Under the pieces are notes generated by a model that saw only the letters and a list, made by a program, of their open reading frames with translations, was not told where the DNA came from and did no database searches. The translations under genes were made by a program, and so were the position numbers. 64,000 nucleotides of DNA, from positions 1,364,001 to 1,428,000 of the forward strand of contig OZ243932.1 in the NCBI GenBank assembly GCA_965214035.1. The letters run 5' to 3'. Position 1 is the stretch's first letter; the number at the start of each line of letters is the position of its first letter. Shown here piece after piece: positions 1-8,647 of this stretch. This DNA is from JAJDYQ01 sp965214035 (GTDB lineage Bacteria > Pseudomonadota > Gammaproteobacteria > JAJDYQ01).

Positions 1-1414
1 AATTGTCGAAAGTCACTGCATCATCAGCATCCTCAACAGATAGAGCCAACGCACCAGCATCGACATTTCTATCAGGGTTTGCGGCGGTAAAAATGATTTC
101 GGCAGATTGTATATTCGCTCCCTGTGGTATGGCTACACCCTGAAAGCGCAGACCGACATCTGAATTTATGCCGTTACCCGGTGTACAATATCGGACAACC
201 AGTTTGGTTCTTTGGCGATGGATTTCGCGACCACGACCAAGGACACTGCTGTCATTGTCAATTAAAAATCCCATTGCCTGACCTGACGCCCAGCCCGCTC
301 TATTCACAATCTCCTGCACAATGGACGATATGTCGGGTGACCGGAACGGTGCATTTGTCGTGGTGTTGGCGATGCCGGACCAGTCAACGACCGCATTGGT
401 CAGTGAAGTACCAGGAATACCGGCTACCAGCTTGTTGGCAGGGAGCTGAGCGACGGGGGAAAATGCAAATCGCCCGGGATTAATGTCACCATGAATGGTG
501 ATATTGACATCGCTGGTGCCGTTACTTCTCGCAACAAACTCCAGATAGGCATTTTCAATAAAGGCATTCTGGGGAATATCGACCGATGTAAAACGAAAAC
601 CGGTATAATGTTCCCCGACATCGATGTCAAACTTGGAGACACCACCCGGCATTTCCTGAGCGGCTTCATTCGGCCCGCCGGCGGAGTCTATAGTGGACTC
701 TTCGACTTTGTATAGAGTTGTCGCCGTTCCACAAATCTTGTTCGACATCTGCAATAACCGGTTATCCGTTTCCACTACGGCTGAACCGACCACCTGTTCG
801 GCGTCATCCTCGCTTTCGGAGATCGGAACCAGAATCGTTGTCAAATTTTGACCGCCCTCACCGGTCACTGTGCTGGTCGCCGCATCAATATCCGTCACCG
901 GAAATAACACGGTACCACCGGTTGGCAGATAACAGGCATTATTGGCGTTAGCCGATGGGCGAGTCGTGCTGCCCGTATGGGTCGGATCCAGCACACCACC
1001 AATATAGGTCTCACCACCATTGGCTCGCTGATCCGGGTGAAGGCAGGCCAGTGATGTGCCTCTTGAACCGGGGGGCTTGGCACCATTCATGCGCATCATG
1101 CCTACCCGCACATTGTCCAGACCGGACAGGAGGTCCTGCATGACATCGCTCAATACCTCAATGCGACTGCCCAGATTCAGATTTTCTCCGGGGTCATTAA
1201 AATCACCATCATTATTCAGATCGCCGGTTATGACGTCCTGCGCCATACTGACGGAGGTATCAAAGACGAAAAGGACATTCGGTTTAATCAGACCACCCGA
1301 GCCGGAGAAATAGATCTCCGTATCATCGGCAATCAGAAATGTCGATACAGCCGACATCAGAAATGTCAAAACGACTGACAGAAATCTTGAGAATAATCTG
1401 CCTTGAATATTCAT
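1..1414 (-). CDS. pilY1: PilY1-like type IV pilus tip protein, N-terminal part (runs off left edge)
   Basis: The minus strand reads without a stop for 471 codons from an ATG at 1414 to the window edge. Residues 12-29 form a signal peptide. A von Willebrand A-like segment follows with the metal-binding motif FDTSVSM (D52), which fits the N-terminal half of PilY1/PilC adhesins. The calcium-binding beta-propeller expected at the C-terminus lies outside the window. It is the last gene of the run fimT-pilV-pilW-pilX-pilY1, 76 bp after pilX, the order known from Pseudomonas. PilY1 sits at the pilus tip and supports assembly, adhesion and surface sensing. The middle part also resembles secreted beta-sandwich repeats, so the exact subfamily is uncertain. 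Confidence 0.8.
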   Translation of the reverse strand, partial: MNIQGRLFSRFLSVVLTFLMSAVSTFLIADDTEIYFSGSGGLIKPNVLFVFDTSVSMAQDVITGDLNNDGDFNDPGENLNLGSRIEVLSDVMQDLLSGLDNVRVGMMRMNGAKPPGSRGTSLACLHPDQRANGGETYIGGVLDPTHTGSTTRPSANANNACYLPTGGTVLFPVTDIDAATSTVTGEGGQNLTTILVPISESEDDAEQVVGSAVVETDNRLLQMSNKICGTATTLYKVEESTIDSAGGPNEAAQEMPGGVSKFDIDVGEHYTGFRFTSVDIPQNAFIENAYLEFVARSNGTSDVNITIHGDINPGRFAFSPVAQLPANKLVAGIPGTSLTNAVVDWSGIANTTTNAPFRSPDISSIVQEIVNRAGWASGQAMGFLIDNDSSVLGRGREIHRQRTKLVVRYCTPGNGINSDVGLRFQGVAIPQGANIQSAEIIFTAANPDRNVDAGALALSVEDADDAVTFDN

Positions 1415-1490
1415 TTGCTTACCTTGACCGCTATCCGGTCACCGTTGCCAACTGAAATGATCACAGTAAAGATAACTATGGAAACCATGG

Positions 1491-1952
1491 CTACTGCCCA
1501 AGTGCCCTTGCTCCGGCCACAACCTGAGCCGATGCACCGCTTTCGGTCGAGCCACCGCTTTCGACATCTGAATAATACCATCGGAAGGTGCTTGAACTGA
1601 TGGCTTCACCGATATCCTGAAATCCGGAGATAGCCTCGCTGTCTCTGAATCTCACTTCAAACTCCCAGTCCGCACTGTAGTCACCCAGGTCGTTATCTTC
1701 TTCGGAGATGGTGTAGCCCGCCGTGGTTCCGGCAAAGGCTGTATCACTGCTAAATGCCGACCGCAGACCGGATTCTGCAGCCTGAAAAGCCCTGTTAATG
1801 TCCTGGGAGTTGCCTGCCATGCGCTCTTCCAGGGTATTGGTGCTCATTGCGGTAATGCCAAGCAGCGTCATTATCACCAGAAAAACCAGAGCGGTTACCA
1901 GTACCGCACCACGCTGATTATCTGCCCTATTAATCAATCTTCTCATCCTCAA
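1491..1952 (-). CDS. pilX: Type IV pilus minor pilin PilX-like
   Basis: This 153-residue protein has a short basic leader (residues 1-13), then the segment RGAVLVTALVFLVIMTLLG, the PilX N-terminal pattern: a prepilin-like membrane helix with Gly/Ala instead of the usual GFTLIE. The helix continues with an AGNSQDINRAFQAAESGLR stretch seen in PilX/GspK-like proteins. Minor pilins of this type form the priming complex that starts pilus assembly and carries PilY1. Its start follows directly on the pilW stop, so the genes are translationally coupled. It ends with TAG, which shows that TAG is an ordinary stop here. Confidence 0.88.
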   Translation of the reverse strand: MRMRRLINRADNQRGAVLVTALVFLVIMTLLGITAMSTNTLEERMAGNSQDINRAFQAAESGLRSAFSSDTAFAGTTAGYTISEEDNDLGDYSADWEFEVRFRDSEAISGFQDIGEAISSSTFRWYYSDVESGGSTESGASAQVVAGARALGQ

Positions 1953-2990
1953 TCAGCTCCGGTTACGCAGTTCAATAGTCGTGGTGAATACCTTCCGACG
2001 ATAGCGGTCACCCTGTGCCGTAACGCGCTTGTTGAGCACATCGTAAATCCTGTTGTCTTTATCCACTCCCATCTCATCCTCGGTACGGACCAGCAACCCG
2101 ATCTGGACGCTGTTCACTTTTTCCCAGTTGACTACATTAACGGCAGTAGCAAAGGTGGTGCCATCACCATACATAATCTGCATATCTTCTATGCCGGCTA
2201 CCAGCTCCTGCGCCTTGCCGCTACCGGAATGAATGTAACGGTAAAGCGTAGGAATATCGCCCGGGTTTTTTTTCTTAATATAGTAGCGGGCAGCATAAAG
2301 ATGGTGCAGTCTGGCACTGTTATCATAGAGCTTGGACAGGTCCGTCGTGCTGTTACCCGGCGACAGTGCCGGCGACGGTGCCGGCGTCACTGCAGTACGC
2401 TTTATACTGTTTCCTGTCATCCCCGTTACCTGAAATATGTCGGCGCTGGCGCAGTCGCTCACGGCAAGCACGGCATTGCCAACGATACCATCTACAGCCG
2501 TCGCGACAATGTCGTCGGACACCGCTGACATGGCACTCTGAAGACTGTGACCGGTGGGCCTGAAAAAGCGGATTGTAATGGCATCGGTGTCTTCAACCAT
2601 GTCGGCAACATTGCCTATGCTGTTGGATGGCTTCCACTTGCTGTTCAGCCTGACATCATTGGCTCCCTCGATTGCGTTGTCCACATACAGCAAATTCTTG
2701 GTATCCGGATCCGGATCCGGATTCAGATGATTAGTAACCTTCGTTATATCATGCGAGCAGCCTACATAGCCGGCCATGCGTATATCCCGGGTCAGAAACT
2801 CAATGGCAAACCGGGCATTTTCCTGTAAGCGACTCATTTCAGTCTGCTCATTGAATGATCGCTTGTTGCCTATCATCAGGGAAACAACACCCGCCATCAG
2901 GATCAGGCCAAGCAGCATGGCCACCATGATCTCCACAATCGTAAAACCACGCTGGCTGCCATCAAGATCGGAATAGGCTGGCTTGCTCAT
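1953..2990 (-). CDS. pilW: Type IV pilus minor pilin PilW-like
   Basis: 345 residues with the prepilin peptidase site RGFTIVEIMVAMLLG near residue 15, a hydrophobic helix, then the PilW signature region with ARFAIEFLTRDIRMAGYVGC, in which the R-M-A-G-Y block is typical of PilW. The large C-terminal domain is a pilin-type beta domain. It acts with PilV, PilX and FimT/FimU as a pilus-initiation subunit in the inner membrane and at the pilus tip. It overlaps pilV by 4 bp and abuts pilX, consistent with one transcript. Confidence 0.9.
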   Translation of the reverse strand: MSKPAYSDLDGSQRGFTIVEIMVAMLLGLILMAGVVSLMIGNKRSFNEQTEMSRLQENARFAIEFLTRDIRMAGYVGCSHDITKVTNHLNPDPDPDTKNLLYVDNAIEGANDVRLNSKWKPSNSIGNVADMVEDTDAITIRFFRPTGHSLQSAMSAVSDDIVATAVDGIVGNAVLAVSDCASADIFQVTGMTGNSIKRTAVTPAPSPALSPGNSTTDLSKLYDNSARLHHLYAARYYIKKKNPGDIPTLYRYIHSGSGKAQELVAGIEDMQIMYGDGTTFATAVNVVNWEKVNSVQIGLLVRTEDEMGVDKDNRIYDVLNKRVTAQGDRYRRKVFTTTIELRNRS

Positions 2991-3478
2991 AAGACAAAAG
3001 TGTAGGCTATATTGTGTGTTTCACTGTCACGGTCGGTCCAGCCCAGCGTAACGGTATATTCATTAGCGGCACGAGAAATACTGGCCGTGCTGCCTGGCGG
3101 CAGGGCGTCATAGACTGCCTGTTGCCAGCATTTCAAATCACTTTGTACTGAAGACACATCCGCCGGGAATGTTGCCAGCATGCAACCCCCCGGTCTGCTG
3201 GCAGGAACGGTATAACTGCTGAGGTAGCTTGCCGCCAGACCGTTGGTGACATTTTCACTGAGCCGCATTCTGTCCGCAATGTTATAGGCCAGCGTGCTGA
3301 TCTGGCTTCGCAGATGGGCATCATGGTTAAACTTCAACCCCTTGATCTGCAGGGCGGCAATACCCAGCAGGCCGACAGCCAGGATCACCATCGTCACCAG
3401 CACCTCAATCAGGGTAAAGCCTGGCGCTGCCCCCGGGCCAGCTCCATGCACCAGACGATTCACAATGTCGCGCTTCAC
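2987..3478 (-). CDS. pilV: Type IV pilus modification/minor pilin PilV
   Basis: 163 residues with a leader ending in a PGFTLIEVLVTMVILAVGLLG prepilin signature around residues 20-40, followed by the PilV-typical IAALQIKGLK and a C-terminal cysteine-containing domain. Family role: inner-membrane prepilin processed by PilD and incorporated near the pilus tip. It overlaps fimT upstream and pilW downstream by 4 bp each, so the five genes form a tight operon. Nothing unusual in codon use or length. Confidence 0.9.
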   Translation of the reverse strand: MKRDIVNRLVHGAGPGAAPGFTLIEVLVTMVILAVGLLGIAALQIKGLKFNHDAHLRSQISTLAYNIADRMRLSENVTNGLAASYLSSYTVPASRPGGCMLATFPADVSSVQSDLKCWQQAVYDALPPGSTASISRAANEYTVTLGWTDRDSETHNIAYTFVL

Positions 3479-3969
3479 GGGCAGCCACCGGTATATTTGG
3501 AGTCTGTGCTCGGACGGCCGGTGAGGGATATGGATACCTGACGACCCGGACTGACAGCCTGAGTATTGTCTCGGTCATCGCATATCGAGAAATCGGCGTC
3601 GTCATCCACAAGCCCGGTTGGGCTGTAAGTAAACTCTGTTTCCCCACTCGCCTCGGTTATTGTGGTTACGCTACAGCCTTCTCTGAGGAATCTCTGCAGT
3701 ATCGTGGTACCTTGCTCCACCTGCCAGCCATTACCCCATGAACCACCTGTCGCACTGACGCTGATCTCCTCCCGGCGCTTGATCGCCTCGGAGCGCGCCA
3801 ACTGAAAAGCCGTTACCAGCGATGTCGATGTTGCTATCATACAGTTGTTTTTGATGAACGACTGATAAGCCGGTGCCGCCAAACCCATCAGGACCGCCAG
3901 TATGGCAATAGTCACCAACAACTCCACAATCGTGAAGCCTGCATCAGAATAGAAAAAACTGGCTTTCAT
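3475..3969 (-). CDS. fimT: GspH/FimT-family pseudopilin
   Basis: 164 residues with prepilin site AGFTIVELLVTIAILAVLMG at about residues 10-30, then the N-terminal alpha-helix continuation APAYQSFIKNN, which is characteristic of the GspH/FimT/FimU family. Conserved family elements include the SLVTAFQLARSEAIKRRE segment and the glycine/tryptophan block GSWGNGWQV. It is the first gene of the minor-pilin operon on the minus strand. The region 3970-4117 upstream would hold the promoter, but no convincing -35/-10 pair was seen. FimT versus FimU cannot be decided from sequence alone. Confidence 0.88.
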   Translation of the reverse strand: MKASFFYSDAGFTIVELLVTIAILAVLMGLAAPAYQSFIKNNCMIATSTSLVTAFQLARSEAIKRREEISVSATGGSWGNGWQVEQGTTILQRFLREGCSVTTITEASGETEFTYSPTGLVDDDADFSICDDRDNTQAVSPGRQVSISLTGRPSTDSKYTGGCP

Positions 3970-4117
3970 AAGGTATATCTTAGCAACGGTAAAGCCATGA
4001 TAGACAGGTTATAGCATCAAAGGGGCATTTTTTCCGATAAATGGTAATTGCATCCATCATTCGAACCAGCATGGAAGCTGTCCATTTTACAAAGCCAGAA
4101 CAGAAAAACCACAACCA

Positions 4118-4564
4118 TTACCGGCAATACTGTTCGATATGACCTTCTGCCTCAGACAATTGTTTACGCCGTTGTTCCTCATCCATGTCAGATGCCTCAC
4201 CTGTCTCGTTGATGAACGTTATATTGATACCGGTATCTTCCAGCAGCGCCTTGTTCTGCTTCGCGATGAGGCAGTTCTGTTTTATGGCAGCCTCCACATC
4301 CGCCCCGGATACGACCTGCGGTTCTCCATCGGCGTCAACCTGCCCGCCGCTTTCGCTGCCTGCATCACCAGCCGACGCAGGCAGAACCGGATAGGTTTGC
4401 TTTATTTCTTCATAGTCAGTGATATGAGCCGGGGGGTATCGCGAATAATGCACCTCTCCGGTGATGGTATCCACCCACCTGTAAATGCCCTGCTCATAGT
4501 CAAACTGCGCGGATGCGCCACCGGAAAGTATAATCAACAATCCGGGTATGATGAGTTTTTTCAT
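4118..4564 (-). CDS. DUF4124 domain-containing secreted protein
   Basis: 148 residues. Residues 1-19 are a signal peptide ending at ASA. The DUF4124 core follows: GIYRWVDTITGEVHYSRYPP at about residues 26-45, matching the family pattern Y-x-W-x-D-x-x-G-x-x-H-Y-S-x-x-P-P. The C-terminus is charged and probably helical, with EEQRRKQLSEAEGHIEQYC. Function of the family is unknown; members are periplasmic and common in gammaproteobacteria near pilus or tRNA-modification genes. It lies 148 bp upstream of the pilin operon, in the same orientation. Confidence 0.82.
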   Translation of the reverse strand: MKKLIIPGLLIILSGGASAQFDYEQGIYRWVDTITGEVHYSRYPPAHITDYEEIKQTYPVLPASAGDAGSESGGQVDADGEPQVVSGADVEAAIKQNCLIAKQNKALLEDTGINITFINETGEASDMDEEQRRKQLSEAEGHIEQYCR

Positions 4565-4628
4565 TAAAGTACTTCCTAAAATTCAATACAGACCGAAGCC
4601 AGACAAGCTCAAACAGGGTTAGGTTCCC

Positions 4629-5285
4629 TTAACAACACTCAAGTACCACCATGCCCTGTTCCTGAAAAAATTTCAATCTGTTCAGAAATGACATACCCAG
4701 TAATATGGTCTGATCATGGTCCGTATCAATCACGGCCCCCTGAACATTCGGTATGGTAATGCCACCCACGGTAACAGATTTAAGCATGACCCTCCACGCC
4801 CTCTCCTGACCGGATGCTGTCGTCACAACAGCAACATCGCCCTGCTCCCGGTACTGAATCTGAAGGCGGTCAGCCGTCGGCCTGCTCATCGCCACAAGCG
4901 TGGCACCTGTATCCATCAGAAAATCCACACCTCGACCATTAATCTGCCCGGAAACAAAATACATGCCCCTGCGACTGGGTATTCTGACAACTTTTTTCTC
5001 TGGACTACTCAACTGCGTGCTGATATCGGCACCAAGGGTCAATGTTTTCCGCACACCGTTAATTTCGACAATGGCCCTGTTGGAAGAGGCATGAATCAGA
5101 TGCACCCCCTCTACAGCCGGAGCACCGGCCTCCAGCAGGTGCCGCCGGTCGTTTATCCTGAGCATGGCCTTGCCACTGAACAGGGCAATCACCTGCACCT
5201 GCGGACCGTCTTCCGCCGATGCACCCGAGGAAATACAGGCCAGGATCGGCAAAAACACCCACAAGAGAAAAGATTGAATTTTCAT
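4629..5285 (-). CDS. Retropepsin-like aspartic protease (clan AA, TIGR02281-type)
   Basis: The start chosen is the ATG at 5285 because it opens a signal peptide (KIQSFLLWVFLPILACISSG), while the 25 residues upstream do not look coding. The mature part ends in a retropepsin fold: YFVSGQINGRGVDFLMDTGA carries the catalytic DTGA triplet, then VPN-like IPNVQGAVID and the second hydrophobic signature LLGMSFLNRL. A single catalytic Asp per chain means an obligate homodimer if active. Substrates in bacteria are unknown. It is followed on the minus strand by the DUF4124 gene after 64 bp. Confidence 0.82.
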   Translation of the reverse strand: MKIQSFLLWVFLPILACISSGASAEDGPQVQVIALFSGKAMLRINDRRHLLEAGAPAVEGVHLIHASSNRAIVEINGVRKTLTLGADISTQLSSPEKKVVRIPSRRGMYFVSGQINGRGVDFLMDTGATLVAMSRPTADRLQIQYREQGDVAVVTTASGQERAWRVMLKSVTVGGITIPNVQGAVIDTDHDQTILLGMSFLNRLKFFQEQGMVVLECC

Positions 5286-5376
5286 GGCCCGGCAGAGAGA
5301 GTCGGCAACATTGCCGCATATACTAGCAGCAATTTCCCAATCCATCATGAAATCCGTCACGGTTTACAGATATATT

Positions 5377-5437
5377 ATCGAAACCAGAAAACTCGACACC
5401 CTGCAAAACCATAAAAAACCCGATGTAGCAGCTATTC
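5377..5437 (+). pseudogene. hsdS 3'-end remnant, copy A
   Basis: The plus strand reads IETRKLDTLQNHKK and then a corrupted tail. This matches the C-terminal coiled-coil end of type I specificity subunits, which typically close with a KLxxLKxHKKGLMQQLFP pattern. The bases after HKK (cccgatgtagcagc) are a degraded version of the GLMQQ codons that are well preserved in copy B at 5735-5760. Only about 20 codons remain, so this is a fossil. The assignment depends on similarity to copy B and to remembered family endings. Confidence 0.5.
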
Positions 5438-5527
5438 CCCTCTTCTGGAGGGGTGGCAGGCGAAGCCTGACGGGGTGGTGACATTGGTACAGCGCACCCC
5501 AAAATACCATTTGCAGTACTACTTCAA

Positions 5528-5681
5528 CCCGAAGCGCTCTGAAAATAGAGGCATGATGGTGCTTTCACATAATCACCTCGCCCGGAAACAGCAAAGTGGC
5601 AGGGATATGGTACTTTCAGGCAACCACCCCGCCCTGACGGGCACCCCTCCAAGGGAGGGGAATGATTTGATCGGCTGCATG
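5528..5681. repeat. Left 50-bp repeat array with GC-rich inverted cap
   Basis: Two imperfect units of about 50 bp (5528-5576 and 5577-5626) share the core CCCGGAAACAGCAAA-tGG-GGGATATGG with the array at 7411-7510. They end in a cap of the form CCACCCCGCCCTGACGGG...CCCTCCaagGGAGGGG. An inverted copy of the cap lies at 5433-5479. There are no unique spacers and no cas genes. These are dispersed REP/MITE-like repeats flanking the R-M fossil. Confidence 0.65.
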
Positions 5682-5691
5682 GGGTAAGTTA

Positions 5692-5785
5692 TCAATATCG
5701 AAACCAAAAAACTCGATACCCTGAAAACCACAAAAAAGGCCTGATGCAGCAGCTTTTCCCGGCCATCAATGAGACAATCTCATGA
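5692..5785 (+). pseudogene. hsdS 3'-end remnant, copy B
   Basis: The plus strand encodes ETKKLDTLKT, then after a one-base shift HKKGLMQQLFPAINETIS and a TGA at 5783. This is the standard C-terminus of an HsdS specificity subunit. The TGA overlaps the ATG of the following dinD-like gene (ATGA), so hsdS and dinD were once translationally coupled. The rest of hsdS is missing: directly upstream are repeats and then a second tail (copy A), implying recombination between repeats removed the body of the gene. Confidence 0.65.
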
Positions 5786-6671
5786 ACTTCTACCTCTCAC
5801 CCCAAGAGAATTCAAACATGGGTAAGCAACTACAGGCCCTGCATCAAAATCTGGAAACCGTCGTACAACGCGCCGATGCCGAGGGTATTGAGTTCTGGTT
5901 CGCCCGCGATCTGCAAAGTCCTCTGGGTTATGCCCGCTGGGAGAACTTCCGGACCGCTGTGAAGCGCGCCATGGAGTCCTGCGAAGCCAGTGGTCATGCG
6001 GCCTCCGACCATTTTCGTGGCGTCACGAAAATGGTCGAGCTGGGCAGTAGCTCCAGGCGTGAAATTGACGATTTCATGCTCACCCGCTATGCCTGTTATC
6101 TGATCGCCCAGAATGGCGACCCGCGTAAGCCGGAGATTGCCTTTGCACAGAGCTATTTTGCGGTGCAGACCCGTAAACAGGAGTTAATCGAAGATCGAAT
6201 GCGGCTTCAGGCCGTGTTCGCTTGAAGGAATCGGAGAAGGCGCTGTCACAAAACATCTATGAGCGCGGCGTGGATGATGCCGGTTTCGGGCGCATTCGCT
6301 CCAGAGGTGATCAGGCGCTGTTTGGCGGCCATACGACTCAGGCGATGAAAGACAAATACGGTATTATCAAAAGCCGCCCGTTGACCGATTTTTTACCCAC
6401 ACTGACCATTGCTGCCAAGAATCTGGCCACGGAAATCACCAATCACAACGTCAAGCAGGCCGATTTGCACGGTGAACACTCTATCACCCTGGAGCATGTA
6501 CAAAACAATGAAAGCGTGCGCGACATGCTCGGACAGCGCGGCATACAGCCGGAAGATCTCCCGTCGGAAGAAGACCTGCAGAAGCTGGAGCACAGGGTTA
6601 AGTCAGAAGAAAAAAAGCTGGCCAGACAGACCCGGCCACTGCCACTTGAGCAGGATGATGATGCCCAATAA
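5782..6671 (+). pseudogene. dinD: DinD-like protein, frameshifted
   Basis: Codons 1-147 (5782-6225) encode the DinD N-terminal part, with FWFARDLQSPLGYARWENF, SGHAASDHF and the conserved LTRYACYLIAQNGDPRKPEIAFAQSYFAVQTRKQEL. The reading then leaves frame near 6205-6222, and the next frame (6222-6671) continues with the DinD C-terminal half (ALFGG motif, NVKQADLHGEHSITLEHVQNN, KLEHRVKSEEKKL). One inserted or deleted base would restore a protein of about 295 residues, close to the family length of roughly 275. DinD proteins are DNA-damage-inducible and often sit inside type I R-M operons, as here. A sequencing error is the alternative. Confidence 0.8.
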
Positions 6672-6683
6672 AGAGACCTCAAC

Positions 6684-7400
6684 ATGACCCGGCAAGAACG
6701 CAAGTTCAGCGCCATTGTCGCCAATCCGCCCTTCAGTTACCGCTGGCAGCCTACCGAGGTGCTGGGTGAGGATTTTTGTTTCAAAAACCATGGCCTTGCG
6801 CCCAAATCGGCGGCGGATTTTGCCTTTTTGCTGCATGACTTTCACTTTCTGAATGACAAGGGGGTGATGGCGATTATTTTGCCGCATGGCGTGCTGTTCC
6901 GCGGTGGTGCCGAGGCGCGCATCCGTACCAAGCTCTTAAAGGATAATCATATTGATGCAGTGATCGGCCTGCCGGCCAACCTGTTTTTTTCCACCGGCAT
7001 CCCGGTTTGTATTGTGGTGCTGAAAAAGTGCAAGAAGCATAACGATGTATTATTCATCAACGCCAGTGAGCACTATGAAAAAGGCAAGCGGCAGAACAGG
7101 TTGCTGAAACAGCATATCAACAAGATTGCGGATACCTATCGAGACCGCAATGAAGTACAACGCTATGCTCGCCGGGTCTCCATGCAGGAAATCGAGCAAA
7201 ATGATTTCAATCTGAATATCTCACGCTATGTCAGCACAGCCGAACCGGAACCGAGCATCGATCTGGAGAAAGTTAATAATGAGCTGGTTGAGCTGGAGAA
7301 AAAAGCGGTAAAGGTAGCCCGCACCCATAACCAATTTCTCAAGGAATTAGGCCTGTCAGTGTTGCCTGTTGATAGCAGTGGTTCTGATTCGGAGATCTGA
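6684..7400 (+). pseudogene. hsdM: HsdM type I methyltransferase, 3' half only
   Basis: 238 residues that begin just before the methyltransferase motif IV, FSAIVANPPFSYRW (about residue 8), and run to the normal C-terminus through LPHGVLFRGGAEARIR, AVIGLPANLF and EQNDFNLNISRYV. The N-terminal bundle and the SAM-binding motif I (DPxCGSGG) are absent, so it cannot be an active enzyme on its own. An ATG and weak ribosome site make it look like a gene, but the family needs about 500 residues. It lies 12 bp after the dinD fragment, an order (S tail-dinD-M tail) that suggests rearrangement. Confidence 0.82.
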
Positions 7401-7410
7401 TTGCAAACAA

Positions 7411-7555
7411 CCCGCCTGAAAACAGCAAAATGGTGGGGATATGGTGCTTTTGCGCGACCACCCTGCCCGGAAACGGCAAAATGGTAGAGATATGGGGCTT
7501 TTAGACAACCACCCCGCCCTGGCGGGTACCCCTCCAAAGGAGGGGAATGATTGAG
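7411..7555. repeat. Right 50-bp tandem repeat array with GC-rich cap
   Basis: Two adjacent 50-bp units (7411-7460, 7461-7510) share cores such as AAACaGCAAAATGGT and GATATGGtGCTTTT. They are followed by the cap CCACCCCGCCCTGGCGGGtA plus CCCTCCaaaGGAGGGG. The same organisation occurs at 5528-5681, so the R-M fossil is bracketed by related repeats in the same orientation. The right cap is directly upstream of smpB. Confidence 0.7.
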
Positions 7556-7607
7556 TTTCTCGACGAGAATTTTATCCATGGCAGCGCAATTTAGCTAAAA
7601 TGCCGAC

Positions 7608-8096
7608 ATGAGCGGGAAAAAGAAAACAACGAGGCAAAGCTCCAGAACAATCGCATTGAATAAAAAGGCCCGGTTTGATTATTTTATTGAGCAGTCTTAT
7701 GAAGCCGGCATTGCTTTACAGGGATGGGAGGCCAAAAGCCTGCGTAATGGTTCTGTCCAGATCAAGGAAGGTTATGTGATCCTGAAAGACGGTGAGGCCT
7801 GGTTGTTCGGCGCTCATATATCTCCTCTCGCCAGTGCCTCAACCCATGTCAACCCCGACCCTGTCCGCAGTCGCAAGCTCCTCCTTCATCGCCGTGAACT
7901 CGATAAATTGCTCGGTGCGGTGGAAAGGCAGGGTTATACCCTCGTGCCACTGGCCATGTACTGGAGCAAGGGCCGGGCAAAACTTGAAGTCGGACTGGCT
8001 AAAGGCAAAAAACAGCATGACAAGCGCATATCCATCAAGGAAAGAGACTGGAAACGTGAAAAACAACGGACGCTGAAACGTGGAACCGGTCCATAA
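7608..8096 (+). CDS. smpB: SsrA-binding protein SmpB
   Basis: 162 residues matching SmpB throughout: IALNKKARFDYFIEQSYEAG, GWEAKSLRNGSVQIKEGYV, a beta-barrel core, and a basic C-terminal tail KGKKQHDKRISIKERDWKRE. SmpB binds tmRNA, brings it to stalled ribosomes and mimics the missing codon-anticodon helix with its C-terminal tail. The tmRNA gene itself follows 150 bp downstream, a common arrangement. Length is normal and the gene is intact, in contrast to the decayed R-M locus directly upstream. Confidence 0.97.
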   Translation: MSGKKKTTRQSSRTIALNKKARFDYFIEQSYEAGIALQGWEAKSLRNGSVQIKEGYVILKDGEAWLFGAHISPLASASTHVNPDPVRSRKLLLHRRELDKLLGAVERQGYTLVPLAMYWSKGRAKLEVGLAKGKKQHDKRISIKERDWKREKQRTLKRGTGP

Positions 8097-8208
8097 AAAC
8101 CATCTGGAATGCGCTGAACAAATTGATTCTGCCTCTGTCAGAGCAGAGAGCACAGTCATGCGACCGCTACCCTCGTCCAAAAATCCCGGCCTGACCCGGA
8201 GATTTTCC

Positions 8209-8237
8209 TTGTATTTGTCAGCAATCAGGGTTACAGT
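8209..8237 (+). promoter_or_regulatory. Possible ssrA promoter
   Basis: TTGTAT at 8209 and TACAGT at 8232 are spaced 17 bp, with the tmRNA 5' end at 8247 a further 9 bp downstream. The spacing is right, but the -35 match is poor. Confidence 0.3.
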
Positions 8238-8246
8238 CACATAACT

Positions 8247-8609
8247 GGGGGCGACATGGCTTCGACGTGAGTCACGAAACCTGAGGTGCATGCCGAGGAT
8301 GTAGCCAGCCTCGTTAATCCGACTGCAAACTATAGTTGCCAACGACGACAACTACGCATTAGCAGCTTAAGAACCTGCGTAATGCCGTCTGACTGAAGCC
8401 GTGCTTGTGCGTTCAGGTTTCAGGCGTCGATTTTCACAAGATCGCAATGAAGCCGGTTCGGGGCGGATTTGTTAAAAGCTGACCGAAATCGCCTGTTGTC
8501 TTCCCTGCCGATCGGGTAGCAGCCGGTTAAATGCAAAGATTCGGCTAAGCATGTAGAGCCAAAGGCAGAGGTCCTGCGGACGCGGGTTCGATTCCCGCCG
8601 CCTCCACCA
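8247..8609 (+). ncRNA. ssrA: Transfer-messenger RNA (tmRNA)
   Basis: The 5' end GGGGGCG pairs with CGCCTCC before the terminal ACCA, forming the alanine-type acceptor stem; the usual GACATGGCTTCGACG follows. The T arm near the 3' end contains GGGTTCGATTCCCGC. The tag reading frame resumes at 8338 and encodes ANDDNYALAA before TAA at 8368-8370, ending in the protease-recognised LAA. It rescues stalled ribosomes together with SmpB. The 3' end of ssrA is a known integration site for islands, and the accessory block downstream begins right after its terminator. Confidence 0.97.
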
Positions 8610-8616
8610 GATACGA

Positions 8617-8647
8617 AACCCCAACTGTTATCAGTTGGGGTTTTTTA
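8617..8647 (+). terminator. Rho-independent terminator of ssrA
   Basis: The stem CCCCAACTG/CAGTTGGGG with loop TTAT (8619-8640) is followed by TTTTTT, directly after the tmRNA 3' end. It is a textbook intrinsic terminator. Confidence 0.93.

Noticed and set aside
124..1313. Several plus-strand frames in 124-1313
   Set aside because: They are antisense to the continuous PilY1-like frame, which has a VWA motif, signal peptide and operon context.
5528..7555. CRISPR array from the regular 50-bp repeats
   Set aside because: The units are directly adjacent without unique spacers, too few, and there are no cas genes.
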